Source: Cyanobacteria bacterium SIG26 (GTDB lineage Bacteria > Cyanobacteriota > Vampirovibrionia > Gastranaerophilales > Gastranaerophilaceae). From it: a stretch of 64,000 nt of DNA. The DNA lies in NCBI GenBank assembly GCA_015152555.1, contig SUTS01000001.1, positions 1 to 64,000 on the forward strand, read 5' to 3'. The notes below the pieces were generated by a model that made no database searches, had not been told where the DNA came from, and saw nothing but the letters and a program-made list of their open reading frames with translations. Position 1 is the stretch's first letter. Every line of letters starts with the position of its first letter. Shown one piece after another: positions 42,368-52,065 of this stretch. The position numbers and the translations under genes are program-made.

Positions 42368-45196
42368 ATGAAGAAATTATCACTTGCAAAGTTAGAGACT
42401 TTTCTTAAAAGTCAATGTGATGCATTAAGAGGAAGTATGGATGCATCAGAATATAAAGATTATCTTATTGCAATGATTTTTGTAAAACGCGTAAACGATC
42501 AGTTTGCAGTAGCACAAGAACATTTTAAAAAAGAATTAAAATATCAATATCCAAATATTACGGATGAAGAAATAGCAGAAGAAATTGAGCTTGATTCATA
42601 CAAAAATAAATACGAATTTTTTGTACCTCCTCTTGCACGTTGGAAGATGGACATGCTTCCTAAGAATTTTGAACAAGAACAACTCAATACAATTAATCAA
42701 GCAAATGAAATTCTTGCAAACCCTAATAGCACTAGCCAAGAAAAAGCTGGGGCAGAACACGATAAAGCATGTGCCGAAAAGAATTTATCTTTCCGCGGAT
42801 TATTATATGAAAATGAAGATGTTGGAAACTCAATTAATATCGCATTAAAAGAATTAGAAAAATCAAACGGTGCAATTTTGCAGGGTGTTTTAACCGGTAA
42901 AGAAGGTAATAGCACAAACTTTAACGAAACAAATACAAACGGTGAAAGAAAATTATCAGATGAAGTTTTATCAGAAATGATAAATGATTTTAATAATTAT
43001 CCGCTTGTTGATGAAAACTTTGAATTTCCCGATTTAATGGGTGCTGCTTATGAATTTTTGATTAAATATTTCGCAGAGAGTGCCGGCAAAAAGGGCGGCG
43101 AATTCTATACTCCGCACCAAGTAGTCGAATTAATGGGAAGAATATTAAAACCCGCAAAAGATGCTAAAATTTGCGATCCGACAGTTGGTTCGGGTGGTTT
43201 ACTTATAAATATGAAAAACTATGTTGAAATGGTTTATGGTTCAGCGAAAGACTTGTATTTATTCGGTCAAGAAAGCAAAGAAGGCACATACAAAATGTGC
43301 AAAATGAATATGATTTTCCATGGAATCAAAAACGCTAATATTCATCACTGCGACACCTTGTTGAATCCGACTTTGATAGAAAACGGCGAGCTTATTAAAT
43401 ACGATATTGTAGTTGCAAATCCTCCGTTCTCACAAAACTACACAACAAAAGATATGAAGTTTCAAAACAGATTTCAGTTTTGGATGAGTAAGAAAAAACA
43501 AGCTGATTTTATGTTTGTTCAACATATGATTTCAACTTTGAAATCTGATGGAAGAATGGCTGTAATTATGCCACACGGTGTTTTATTCCGTGGTGGCGAA
43601 GAACAAAAAATGCGCAAATGGTTAATTACAGGTATTCAAGGTGAATCAACCCTTGCAGAAAACACAAATACTCCTTGTATATTGGAAGCCGTTATCGGTT
43701 TACCGCCAAGTTTATTCTATGGGACAGGCATCCCTGCATCTATTCTTGTAATAAATAAAAAGGGGGCTGCGGATAGAAAAGGGGTTTTATTCATAAATGC
43801 GGATAGAGAATATAAAGAAGGCAAAAACCAAAACATATTAAGACCTGAAGATATTGATAAAATTTCTTATGTTTATGAACAAAAAGATACAACAGATAAA
43901 AAATATTCAAGACTTGTAACAAAAGAAGAGCTTGAATCAGAAGAATATAATTGCAACATAAGACGCTGGGTTGATAATGCTCCGGAACCTGATAATCAAG
44001 ATGTTGAAGCACACCTAAATGGCGGTATGGCAAAATGCGAAGTTGACGCTCTTGATGATAGGTTTAATTCATACTATGACCTCAAAAATAATATGTTTGT
44101 GCCTTTAAGAGACGGTTATTACAAATTCTCTGATAAAGTTCCTAACAAAGAAGCAATTAAGGATTTGATAGTAAATTGTGCAGGTTATAACCAAATTAAA
44201 AAATCTTACCACGAAAGACTTGATGGGGTTTGGGAAAAATGTTTGGAAAGTATTAAAGATTTACCAAACCAAAACAGTATTCAAGGTTTTGTTGAATGTA
44301 TCAGGAGCACTTATATTAACGATATGTATGATGATGAGTATCCTGTAATTAATTTGTATCAAGGCCGTGGTGCAATAGCACAGTTCTTTACTGATTTGAA
44401 ATATGATTTTATGTCAGTAGTTTCTAGTGGATGGAATGCTGAACTTATTCCGGAAGATGAAATTTTGGAAAGCCAATTCCCTGAAGTATTGAAAGAATTA
44501 AGAGATGCTGAATCACGCAGAGATGAAATCCAAGGACAGTTTGATTCTGTTAATGAAATGGAAAAAGAAGAAGGTTGGGATCCCGAGGAATTTGATTTAT
44601 CGTGTGCAGAGATAATTCCAAAAACAGTTATCAAACTGATTAAAGATGATATAAAGAAAAATAACGGTGAAAAACGTTCTTTAGAAAAAGAATATAAAAA
44701 TCTTGAAAAAAGAGTAAAAGCATATGAAAAAGACTTAGCAAAAACACACGGGCCCAAAAATATCGGCAATATTAGAGTTCAAATTGCTGCACTAGAACAA
44801 AATAAAATTGTTTTAAATAATCAAATTCAAGAATATTCTGAATATATCTCTGAACAAGAAGCTAAAATCAAAACTCATACTAATTTAGAAGAAGAGTTAA
44901 AAGAATGCAGAAAGACAATCAAAGCAATCACTCAAAGAAAAGATAAACTTGTTGAAGAAGCAAGAGAAAAAATAACAGATGAAGAAGCAGAAAAACTGAT
45001 TATCGACCGTTGGAACAGAACGCTTCATTCAATAGTTGATGCTTATATTGAGGAATTTGCAAGAAATCTGCAACTTGATATTGAACATATCTATGAAAAA
45101 TACACTGTAACTCTGAAAGATATTTTATCTGACAGAGATAAAGTAACTGCAGACCTGAACAAATATTTAAAGGAATTGGGTTATGCTACAGTGTAA
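42368..45196 (+). CDS. hsdM: Type I restriction-modification methyltransferase subunit, with coiled-coil extension
   Basis: This subunit adds a methyl group to adenine N6 in the site read by HsdS. It has an N-terminal helical domain (CDALRGSMDASEYKDYLIAM), the AdoMet motif DPTVGSGGLL near residue 268 and the catalytic NPPF near 350. At 942 residues it is much longer than the usual 480-540. The extra C-terminal part (about residues 690-880) is a strong coiled coil containing a large share of Lys/Glu. GAGGG precedes the ATG. The stop overlaps hsdS by 14 bases, so translation is coupled. Confidence 0.95.
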   Translation: MKKLSLAKLETFLKSQCDALRGSMDASEYKDYLIAMIFVKRVNDQFAVAQEHFKKELKYQYPNITDEEIAEEIELDSYKNKYEFFVPPLARWKMDMLPKNFEQEQLNTINQANEILANPNSTSQEKAGAEHDKACAEKNLSFRGLLYENEDVGNSINIALKELEKSNGAILQGVLTGKEGNSTNFNETNTNGERKLSDEVLSEMINDFNNYPLVDENFEFPDLMGAAYEFLIKYFAESAGKKGGEFYTPHQVVELMGRILKPAKDAKICDPTVGSGGLLINMKNYVEMVYGSAKDLYLFGQESKEGTYKMCKMNMIFHGIKNANIHHCDTLLNPTLIENGELIKYDIVVANPPFSQNYTTKDMKFQNRFQFWMSKKKQADFMFVQHMISTLKSDGRMAVIMPHGVLFRGGEEQKMRKWLITGIQGESTLAENTNTPCILEAVIGLPPSLFYGTGIPASILVINKKGAADRKGVLFINADREYKEGKNQNILRPEDIDKISYVYEQKDTTDKKYSRLVTKEELESEEYNCNIRRWVDNAPEPDNQDVEAHLNGGMAKCEVDALDDRFNSYYDLKNNMFVPLRDGYYKFSDKVPNKEAIKDLIVNCAGYNQIKKSYHERLDGVWEKCLESIKDLPNQNSIQGFVECIRSTYINDMYDDEYPVINLYQGRGAIAQFFTDLKYDFMSVVSSGWNAELIPEDEILESQFPEVLKELRDAESRRDEIQGQFDSVNEMEKEEGWDPEEFDLSCAEIIPKTVIKLIKDDIKKNNGEKRSLEKEYKNLEKRVKAYEKDLAKTHGPKNIGNIRVQIAALEQNKIVLNNQIQEYSEYISEQEAKIKTHTNLEEELKECRKTIKAITQRKDKLVEEAREKITDEEAEKLIIDRWNRTLHSIVDAYIEEFARNLQLDIEHIYEKYTVTLKDILSDRDKVTADLNKYLKELGYATV

Positions 45197-46466
45197 GACA
45201 AAATGGAAAAAGGAAAAATTAGGAGATTTAATTCTTTTCTTAAGAAATGGTATTAGCAACGAACAAGTTGATATATATACGGACTTTCCTGTAACAAGAA
45301 TTGAAACAATTGCTGATGGAAAAATTGATTATAACAGAGTTGGACATGTTGAAAAAGCTCCCGAGGATTACAGAATTTCGCAAGGAGATATATTAGTTAG
45401 TAATATAAACAGTCAAAAGCATATTGGAAAAGTTGCAATTAAAGATGATGATAAAGTCTTGTATCATGGAATGAATTTGCTTTTAATGCGTCCGAATGAG
45501 ATAATTGACTCTAAATTTTTATTTTATGTACTAAACTATAATAAACAATATTTTGAAAGAATTGCTAGTCCTGCGGTAAATCAATCATCAATTAACCAAA
45601 CAGATATGCAAAAAATGGAGTTTATAATTCCTAAGGATAAAGTAGAACAAACAGAAATTGCAGATATTCTTTCAACTTGTGATGAGGTTATTGAAAAAAC
45701 GGAAGAAACGATTGAAAAGTATAAACAGATTAAAGCCGGAATGATGCAAGATTTGTTCACAAGAGGGTTGGATGCAAACGGCAAACTCCGCCCAACTTAT
45801 ACCCAAGCTCCTGATTTATACAAGTATTCAGAAGAATTAGACCGCTATATACCAAAAGATTGGGACGTGAAACCTCTAGAAGAATATACGACTTTAATTA
45901 AAGATGGAACTCATGGGACACACAAAGATATTCCGAATGGGATTCCTTTATTAAGTGCCAAAGATATTCAAGATGGCGAAATTATCATTCCTAATGATTG
46001 TAGAACAATAAGTCAATTGGATTACAATTCAATACACAAAAGTTATAACATAGATGTAAATGACGTTTTGTTGACAATAGTTGGGACTATCGGACGAGTA
46101 GCTATCGTTAAAAATATAGAAAAACTTTTCACTTTTCAAAGAAGTGTTGCAATTATAAAATTAGTTAATCCAAACTTTGCAAGTTATTTTTACTATTATT
46201 TATTATATGAAAACACTCAGAAGCAACTATTAACAATGATGAATGCATCTGCACAGGGAGGGTTATATTTAGGGCAACTTGCAAATGTAATTATTACTAT
46301 GCCGAAAGATGAAGATGAGATAAACAATATATTTAATTATCTAAATCAAATGGATTCAAAAATAAAATTAGAAGAACAATACCTAAACAAATACAAACAA
46401 ATCAAACAAGGATTAATGAAACGATTACTTACACCACCGGCTGATGCTGAGATTGTTGAGGAATAA
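45183..46466 (+). CDS. hsdS: Type I restriction-modification specificity subunit
   Basis: HsdS reads the bipartite DNA target. The 427-residue product has two target-recognition domains (about 1-150 and 225-370), each followed by the conserved helical spacer: VEQTEIADILSTCDEVIEKT to KYKQIKAGMMQDLFTRG, and DEDEINNIFNYLNQMDSKIK to KYKQIKQGLMKRLLTPP. The recognition sequence cannot be read off. Both domains are intact, and no second or partial hsdS lies nearby, so there is no sign of an hsdS shuffling locus. Confidence 0.95.
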   Translation: MLQCKTKWKKEKLGDLILFLRNGISNEQVDIYTDFPVTRIETIADGKIDYNRVGHVEKAPEDYRISQGDILVSNINSQKHIGKVAIKDDDKVLYHGMNLLLMRPNEIIDSKFLFYVLNYNKQYFERIASPAVNQSSINQTDMQKMEFIIPKDKVEQTEIADILSTCDEVIEKTEETIEKYKQIKAGMMQDLFTRGLDANGKLRPTYTQAPDLYKYSEELDRYIPKDWDVKPLEEYTTLIKDGTHGTHKDIPNGIPLLSAKDIQDGEIIIPNDCRTISQLDYNSIHKSYNIDVNDVLLTIVGTIGRVAIVKNIEKLFTFQRSVAIIKLVNPNFASYFYYYLLYENTQKQLLTMMNASAQGGLYLGQLANVIITMPKDEDEINNIFNYLNQMDSKIKLEEQYLNKYKQIKQGLMKRLLTPPADAEIVEE

Positions 46467-46467
46467 T

Positions 46468-49400
46468 ATGGCAGAATACGTTAATGTTGAAAAACCGTTT
46501 TTGGAAAAATTAAAAGAATGTCATTGGAAAGTTATTGACCAAGGTACAGGTATTCCAACGGATCCACACGCATCAATGCGTTCATCTTTTGACGAGGTTG
46601 CTTTAAAAGAGGAATTTATTGAAAGTGTTGGCAACATTAATCCTTGGGCAACAAGAGAACAGTTGGAATGGTGTTATGAAAGAATTCTTTATGGACACGG
46701 AAATGAAAATCTAACTGAAATTAACAAGAAAGTTTTTACATACTTAAGAAAAGGTATTCAAGTAGATAAAAACGAACAAACAGGCGAACTCAATCCAACA
46801 ATTAAACTCGTTGATTTCGGTAAAAGAGATGAAAACGGGAATTGGATAAGTAAAAATTCATTTGTTGCAATAAATCAATTCAAAGTAAACACTGTCGGTA
46901 TGGCAAAGAGTTGCATTATTCCCGACATTGTTTGTTTTGTAAACGGACTACCTTGGATAATTGTAGAATGTAAGGATTTTGATGTTGCAGAGCCGTTAAG
47001 CGATGCTTATGAACAAATAAGACGCTATTCAAACCAAAGAAAAGATGACGATTATTTTGCAGATGATGAGGGTAAAGAACAATTATTCTATACAAATTTA
47101 TTCAATGTAATAACATTCGGTACAGAAGCACGTTTTGGCTCAATTAGTGCAGAATATGATTATTTCTACAATTGGGCAGATATTTTCCCTGAAATTTACA
47201 AAACACCTGAACTCAGGGAAATGATTGAAACAAAAGAAGATATCGCACAAAATATTAAGTCCGGTGCTGTAAGACAAGAAGTCATAATCGGTGGTATGTT
47301 TAACCATGAGATTTTGATTGATGTTTTAAGAAACTTTACAATTTATATGAATGCAGGCAGCAAAGAAATAAAAGTTATTTGCCGCTACCAGCAATATAGA
47401 GCGGTCGGTAAAATGATAGACCGTTTAAGAAAAGGCTCCGATTGGAAAGAGAGAAGTGGTGTAATTTGGCATACACAAGGTTCAGGAAAATCTCTCACCA
47501 TGGTCTTTTTAGTCAAAAAGATGAGAAGCGAATTTGACCTCAAAGATTTTAAAATTTTGATGGTTGTTGATAGGTTAGATTTAGAAAATCAATTATCTGA
47601 AACTGCTGATTTAACAGATGAAAAAGTTAATCAAGTAAGCGATAAGCAATATTTAGTAACTTTAAAAACAGATACACCAAACTTGAACCTCGTGATGATT
47701 CATAAATTTGCAGATAACTATGATGAAACACAAGATATTTTATTCAAAAAAGGTATTGTACCAAAGTTTGAGCCATTAGGAGAACTTAACCCAAGCGAAA
47801 AAATATTAATTTTGATCGACGAAGCACACCGCTCACAAAACGGTGATATGAACAATAATCTGTTTATGGCATTTCCTAATGCTACAAGATTTGGTTTTAC
47901 AGGTACACCATTACTTACTCCACGTCATAAAATTACAACAGCAGAAAGATTCTGCGATGCTCCGGGTAAATTTATTGATACATACAAAATGAATGATGCC
48001 GTAAGAGATAGAGCAACAGTTGATGTTAAATATATCGGTATGAGTACATCCGATGAGATTACTGATAAAGAAGCATTTGATTGCGAATACGAAGAAACAT
48101 TTAAACAGCACACAGAAAAAGAACGCCAAGAAATTCAAAAACGATATGGCGATATGATTGCATATTTAGCAAGTGAAGACAGAGTAAAAGAAATTGCTAA
48201 TAAAATGATGGAACATTATGTTTCTGATGTTTTACCTAACGGATTTAAAGCAATGGTTGTTGTATCATCAATTCTTGCAGCAGTTAGATACAAAGTTTAT
48301 ATTGAAAGAGAGCTCATACCTCAATATCTTGCAAAAGAAGAAGAAAAACCGGAAGGTGAAAGAGATGAAGATTTACTTGCTAAATTAAGGATATTAAAAG
48401 TTCGTGCAGTTGTTTCATCTTGCGGTAATAATGAGCCTGAATATATCACAAAAGCAAGAAAAGAAGGTGCAGGTAAAGCTGTAACAGATGCATTTAAAAA
48501 AGACTTTGATCCTGAAGATGAATCAACAGGTATTGGTATTCTATGCGTTTGCGACAGACTTCTTACAGGTTTTGATGCACCTATTGCGCAGGTTTTATAT
48601 ATGGATAAAAACCTTAGAGAACACGATTTACTTCAAGCAATAGCCAGAGTAAACCGTACCAAGAAAGGTAAAACCCACGGGCTTGTTGTAGATTATTTTG
48701 GTATTACAAAGAATCTTACAAGAGCATTGGGTATTTATACAGATGTTGAGAAAAAAGAAGCAGAGCAAGATTTGCTTGAATTCGGTGAATATTTTAAAGA
48801 TATTCAAAAAGAAATTCCTGAACTTGAAATCAGATATAATAAAATTGTTCAATTATTTGAGAACTACGGCATAACAAATATTCAAGACTTCTTAAATCAA
48901 AAAATCAAAGATACAAAAGAAGATATGGAAGTAGTAGAAAAAGCAATAGAAATCGCCGCTGATATGAAATTCAGAGCAGAGTTTGATACCTATATCAAAA
49001 ACTACTTTGACAGATTAGATTTGTTATTTAATGAAATTGAAGTTCAAAAGAATCATTGGATTAGAGCAAAAAGGCTTGGTTACTTGTTAACAAGAATCAG
49101 AATTCACTACAAAGATGAAACTCTTGATTTAAAATGGGCAAGTCCAAAGGTTAGAAAACTGATTGATAAATATGTAAGAAACTTAAATATTGAAGAAAGA
49201 GTTTCTGAAATTTCGATTTTGTCTGAAGATTTTCCAAAAGAAATCAGCAAATATACAAAATCAAAATCACAAGCATCCGCTATGGAGCACGCAATTAGAC
49301 ACCATATTAAAGTTAATCTTGAAAATAAAGATCCTGCACTATATAGCAGATTTAAAGACAGGCTTGAAAGTATTATTCAAAGATACCAAGGTAATTGGGA

Positions 49401-49785
49401 TCAGATGCTTGTTGAATTAAAAGAATTGCAGAAACTTATTGCAGATGGCAGAAAAGGAGATGCAAGATTTAAGAGCATTCAAATGCCGTTTTACGAAAGT
49501 TTAAAAATGGCATTATCAAATGAACTATCTGAAGGTGTTGATGCTAAACTTGTTCAGGCAACGAAAGCAATATGCAGAGATATTGCAAATGATATGTCAA
49601 TTGCTTATTTCTGGAACAAGCCGGATGAAGTTGAAGCTCTAAAAGGCAAATTGGTCGGTCATTTAAGATTCAGCGGCATACCTGAATTAAAAGAAAATTA
49701 TCAAGAAATTTCTAACAAAATAATGATGCTTGCAAAATATAATTACAGCGAGGTTTTAAAGCACAAAGATGAAATGGCACAATGA
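46468..49785 (+). CDS. hsdR: Type I restriction endonuclease subunit
   Basis: HsdR is the motor and nuclease of the complex. The N-terminal nuclease core shows PDIVCFVNGLPWIIVECKDF (about 151-172; Asp, Glu and Lys of PD-(D/E)xK). The SF2 motor has Walker A TQGSGKS (about 336), DEAH (about 451) and FTGTPL. Length is 1,105 residues, normal. The frame is open from 46,444, but GAGGAA precedes the ATG at 46,468 (MAEYVNVEKP), one base after the hsdS stop. The 3' end overlaps the metallopeptidase gene by 17 bases. Confidence 0.96.
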   Translation: MAEYVNVEKPFLEKLKECHWKVIDQGTGIPTDPHASMRSSFDEVALKEEFIESVGNINPWATREQLEWCYERILYGHGNENLTEINKKVFTYLRKGIQVDKNEQTGELNPTIKLVDFGKRDENGNWISKNSFVAINQFKVNTVGMAKSCIIPDIVCFVNGLPWIIVECKDFDVAEPLSDAYEQIRRYSNQRKDDDYFADDEGKEQLFYTNLFNVITFGTEARFGSISAEYDYFYNWADIFPEIYKTPELREMIETKEDIAQNIKSGAVRQEVIIGGMFNHEILIDVLRNFTIYMNAGSKEIKVICRYQQYRAVGKMIDRLRKGSDWKERSGVIWHTQGSGKSLTMVFLVKKMRSEFDLKDFKILMVVDRLDLENQLSETADLTDEKVNQVSDKQYLVTLKTDTPNLNLVMIHKFADNYDETQDILFKKGIVPKFEPLGELNPSEKILILIDEAHRSQNGDMNNNLFMAFPNATRFGFTGTPLLTPRHKITTAERFCDAPGKFIDTYKMNDAVRDRATVDVKYIGMSTSDEITDKEAFDCEYEETFKQHTEKERQEIQKRYGDMIAYLASEDRVKEIANKMMEHYVSDVLPNGFKAMVVVSSILAAVRYKVYIERELIPQYLAKEEEKPEGERDEDLLAKLRILKVRAVVSSCGNNEPEYITKARKEGAGKAVTDAFKKDFDPEDESTGIGILCVCDRLLTGFDAPIAQVLYMDKNLREHDLLQAIARVNRTKKGKTHGLVVDYFGITKNLTRALGIYTDVEKKEAEQDLLEFGEYFKDIQKEIPELEIRYNKIVQLFENYGITNIQDFLNQKIKDTKEDMEVVEKAIEIAADMKFRAEFDTYIKNYFDRLDLLFNEIEVQKNHWIRAKRLGYLLTRIRIHYKDETLDLKWASPKVRKLIDKYVRNLNIEERVSEISILSEDFPKEISKYTKSKSQASAMEHAIRHHIKVNLENKDPALYSRFKDRLESIIQRYQGNWDQMLVELKELQKLIADGRKGDARFKSIQMPFYESLKMALSNELSEGVDAKLVQATKAICRDIANDMSIAYFWNKPDEVEALKGKLVGHLRFSGIPELKENYQEISNKIMMLAKYNYSEVLKHKDEMAQ

Positions 49786-50449
49786 AGATATAACTGTCAA
49801 AAAAACGAATAGAAAAAAGACCATGAACATTGTTGTTGAACGCAATGGAAGTCTTTGTGTGCTTGCGCCTGAAAAACTTGAAGAAGAAAAAATACTTGAT
49901 ATCCTTGATAAAAAAGAATACGAAATTACAAAAAAAATTATTCAATGGAAAGAATCTCACCAAAACAAGGTGGTAAGAAGATTCATTGACGGTCAATCTT
50001 TTATGTATCTTGGAAAAAATTACTGCTTGCAGTTTGTTGAAAACCAAAGAATACATTTATTATTTAAGAACGGCAAATTCTTAATGAGTTCTAATGTCGA
50101 TAATCCGCGTCAGGCATTTGTTAATTTCTATAAAAAACAAGCTAAAATCAAAATTAAAGAACGATTTGATTACTATAAATCACTTTTAAACTTAAAGCCA
50201 ACTGGCATGGATGTCAGAGATATTCAGAATCGTTGGGGATCTTGTACGCCGAATAAAGAAATTTATTATCATTGGAAATGTATTATGGCACCTCCCAAAG
50301 TGTTGGATTATTTGATAGTTCACGAACTTGTGCATCTTGAATATCCAAACCATTCAAGAGAGTTTTGGGATAAAGTCGGAATACTACTGCCGGATTATGA
50401 AAATTCAAAAGATTGGCTGACACAAAACGGGATTAGGCTAGATATATAA
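49769..50449 (+). CDS. YgjP/M48-like (SprT-type fold) metallopeptidase
   Basis: The 226-residue product has an N-terminal region rich in Lys and beta strands, then the zinc site HELVHLEYPNHSREFWDKV near residue 187, with His-Glu-x-x-His and the downstream His. NRWGSC near 156 is the family's second conserved block. These DUF45 metallopeptidases are often encoded directly after type I restriction genes, as here with a 17-base overlap with hsdR; their role there is not settled (possibly processing or regulation of the complex). Confidence 0.9.
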   Translation: MKWHNEDITVKKTNRKKTMNIVVERNGSLCVLAPEKLEEEKILDILDKKEYEITKKIIQWKESHQNKVVRRFIDGQSFMYLGKNYCLQFVENQRIHLLFKNGKFLMSSNVDNPRQAFVNFYKKQAKIKIKERFDYYKSLLNLKPTGMDVRDIQNRWGSCTPNKEIYYHWKCIMAPPKVLDYLIVHELVHLEYPNHSREFWDKVGILLPDYENSKDWLTQNGIRLDI

Positions 50450-50451
50450 TA

Positions 50452-51192
50452 TTATTCTAAAGCCTTTGCGATATCTTCATCTGTTATTTTTTGTTGATTT
50501 AACAATCTATATTCATATTTAGTAAACCAAGAATTGAAATAATTTATCATCCACATTATTTTAGTTTTAATTTTTTCATCGCTTTTATGTTTTCTGAGCA
50601 TTTCTAAAAGATTATATTTACATGCAACATCGTCAAATGTATCGCATAAATGAAATATGTTTAAAAACAACTCATTATCTTTATCTTGCATAAGATAATA
50701 ATAACTGTCAGGCTCAGAAACCTTTGTTCTTACAAGAATTCTAGGAACATCTGCAACTTTTTCTTCTAATTGAACTGCTTCAACAAGTCCTTTCCCATAA
50801 ACAATAACATCATTATAGAAAAATTCACCTTCAACAATTGCACCACGCAGTAAATATCCATAACGCAAAATCTCATTATATATATTGGCTACTGTATTAA
50901 ATAATACTGCCATTTTATGGTCTTTTCCTTCGTCATTTTCTTTTAATTCAATAGCTAACAAAATATTATCAGAAAATATTTTTACAAATATTTTCTCTTT
51001 TTTAGGAAAAATTCCTCCACCGGTTTCTTGGATTGCATCTTCCATAAACATATTTAAATGATTTAGAAAATCAAAATCTTTATCGTTACATATCATCTGT
51101 TTTGCGCCAAGAATATCTAAATATGCAATGCAGTAGTTAGAAGTTTTATAATTTGTTGATGGAAATCTTGCCAAGCCTGTTCTTATAACCAT
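50452..51192 (-). CDS. Class III nucleotide cyclase-like protein
   Basis: The 246-residue product matches the class III cyclase core by pattern: YLDILGAKQ (metal Asp26), KIFSDNILLAI (second metal Asp75), LRGAIVEGEFFYNDVIVYGK (residues 115-134) and GLVEAVQLEEKVA, which corresponds to the G.AVN.A.RLE helix. Purine-specifying residues are not evident, so the nucleotide made is unknown. It may be inactive. The frame opens at 51,255, but GAGGG lies before the ATG at 51,192 and TATAAT is at 51,216-51,221. It ends against the metallopeptidase gene. A signalling role in defence is possible, but no effector gene with a clear sensor domain adjoins. Confidence 0.6.
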   Translation of the reverse strand: MVIRTGLARFPSTNYKTSNYCIAYLDILGAKQMICNDKDFDFLNHLNMFMEDAIQETGGGIFPKKEKIFVKIFSDNILLAIELKENDEGKDHKMAVLFNTVANIYNEILRYGYLLRGAIVEGEFFYNDVIVYGKGLVEAVQLEEKVADVPRILVRTKVSEPDSYYYLMQDKDNELFLNIFHLCDTFDDVACKYNLLEMLRKHKSDEKIKTKIMWMINYFNSWFTKYEYRLLNQQKITDEDIAKALE

Positions 51193-51289
51193 TTCATCCC
51201 TCGCCTTTGTTTTTATTATAGCAAAAATATAATCTTGACTTCCAAACACTTCCAAGTGATATATGTCGCAACCTAAAAGGAGGTTGTGT

Positions 51290-51508
51290 ATGGAAGAACG
51301 ATTTATTATTAAAAGAAAAGATTTTAAAAAGCTTGAACGATATGCTGAAAATATCTATAACACAGCGGTTGTTATTGATTATTTCTGCTCATCACAAAAG
51401 GAGTATGAGGAACTTTATAACTTAGCTCCTGTTGTTAAAAATTTGCGCAGAGATGCCGACCAAGTTAATGCATTTTTTATTAATTATCCTGAAAGTATTG
51501 ATGAATAA
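51290..51508 (+). CDS. Small hypothetical protein, 72 residues
   Basis: I do not recognise this charged helical protein (MEERFIIKRKDFKKLERYAE at the start). AAAGGAGG lies seven bases before the ATG, strongly supporting translation; an upstream in-frame start at 51,263 is less likely. It diverges from the cyclase-like gene and is followed by TTTAAA array 3. Confidence 0.65.
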   Translation: MEERFIIKRKDFKKLERYAENIYNTAVVIDYFCSSQKEYEELYNLAPVVKNLRRDADQVNAFFINYPESIDE

Positions 51509-51521
51509 TTTGTGAACAGTT

Positions 51522-51560
51522 TTTAAGCGCCTTTTAAACGGTATTTAAACAGCTTTTAAA
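51522..51560. repeat. TTTAAA array 3, period 11 nt
   Basis: TTTAAG at 51522 and TTTAAA at 51533, 51544 and 51555, exactly 11 bases apart, starting about 14 bases after the small protein's stop. It lies 14 kb from arrays 1 and 2. Confidence 0.88.
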
Positions 51561-51647
51561 TGTGTTGAAATGATACGAAATTGTTTTATGCACTTGATGT
51601 TTCTAATTAAAAGAGTAATTAATGTCATAGCTTGAAAGGAGCACGAT

Positions 51648-51848
51648 ATGGCAGAAAAAGATTATCACTTATTCGGAACAAAAGTTTTGAATTTGAAAAC
51701 GCAAGAAATTGGATTATTGATTTGCACTTGGAAAAACAGGTTTGCTGATACCGAAATAGACTTTGCGACTTGTGTTGATAGGCAAGGTAAAAAATACAAC
51801 ATAGAACTTGATAATATAAGAGGGTTTGAAGATGATTTTGAAAAATAG
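51648..51848 (+). CDS. Small hypothetical protein, 66 residues
   Basis: The sequence starts MAEKDYHLFGTKVLNLKTQE and looks like a small beta-barrel fold with the pattern GTKVLNLKTQEIGLLI...TWKNRFAD. AAAGGAG lies seven bases before the ATG. The 3' end overlaps the next small gene by 17 bases, so the two are likely cotranslated. No named family recognised. Confidence 0.65.
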   Translation: MAEKDYHLFGTKVLNLKTQEIGLLICTWKNRFADTEIDFATCVDRQGKKYNIELDNIRGFEDDFEK

Positions 51849-52065
51849 GAGAACAAGAGAAACTTTAGAAATTGAATACTCTGAATTTAGAAAAAAGTTT
51901 GCAAAAGAAATACAAATCGCCTTTGAAAGTTTTCGCAAAACAGAATTAAACAAACCTTTCTACAACTACAAAGACGATAATTCTATTGAATTTAATTTCT
52001 ATTTTCAAATAAGATATAATTTCAATAATTTTGGAAATTCAGTTTGGTATATTGAAGAACTTTAA
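51832..52065 (+). CDS. Small hypothetical protein, 77 residues
   Basis: Not recognised. It is rich in Arg, Lys, Phe and Asn (MILKNRRTRETLEIEYSEFR at the start; ends WYIEEL). GAGGG lies just upstream of the ATG at 51,832; the frame's earlier TTG is not needed. It overlaps the preceding gene and ends four bases inside the convergent gene. Confidence 0.6.
   Translation: MILKNRRTRETLEIEYSEFRKKFAKEIQIAFESFRKTELNKPFYNYKDDNSIEFNFYFQIRYNFNNFGNSVWYIEEL

Noticed and set aside
45183-46466. hsdS phase variation by the nearby recombinase
   Set aside because: Only one intact hsdS is present, with no partial copies or long inverted repeats.
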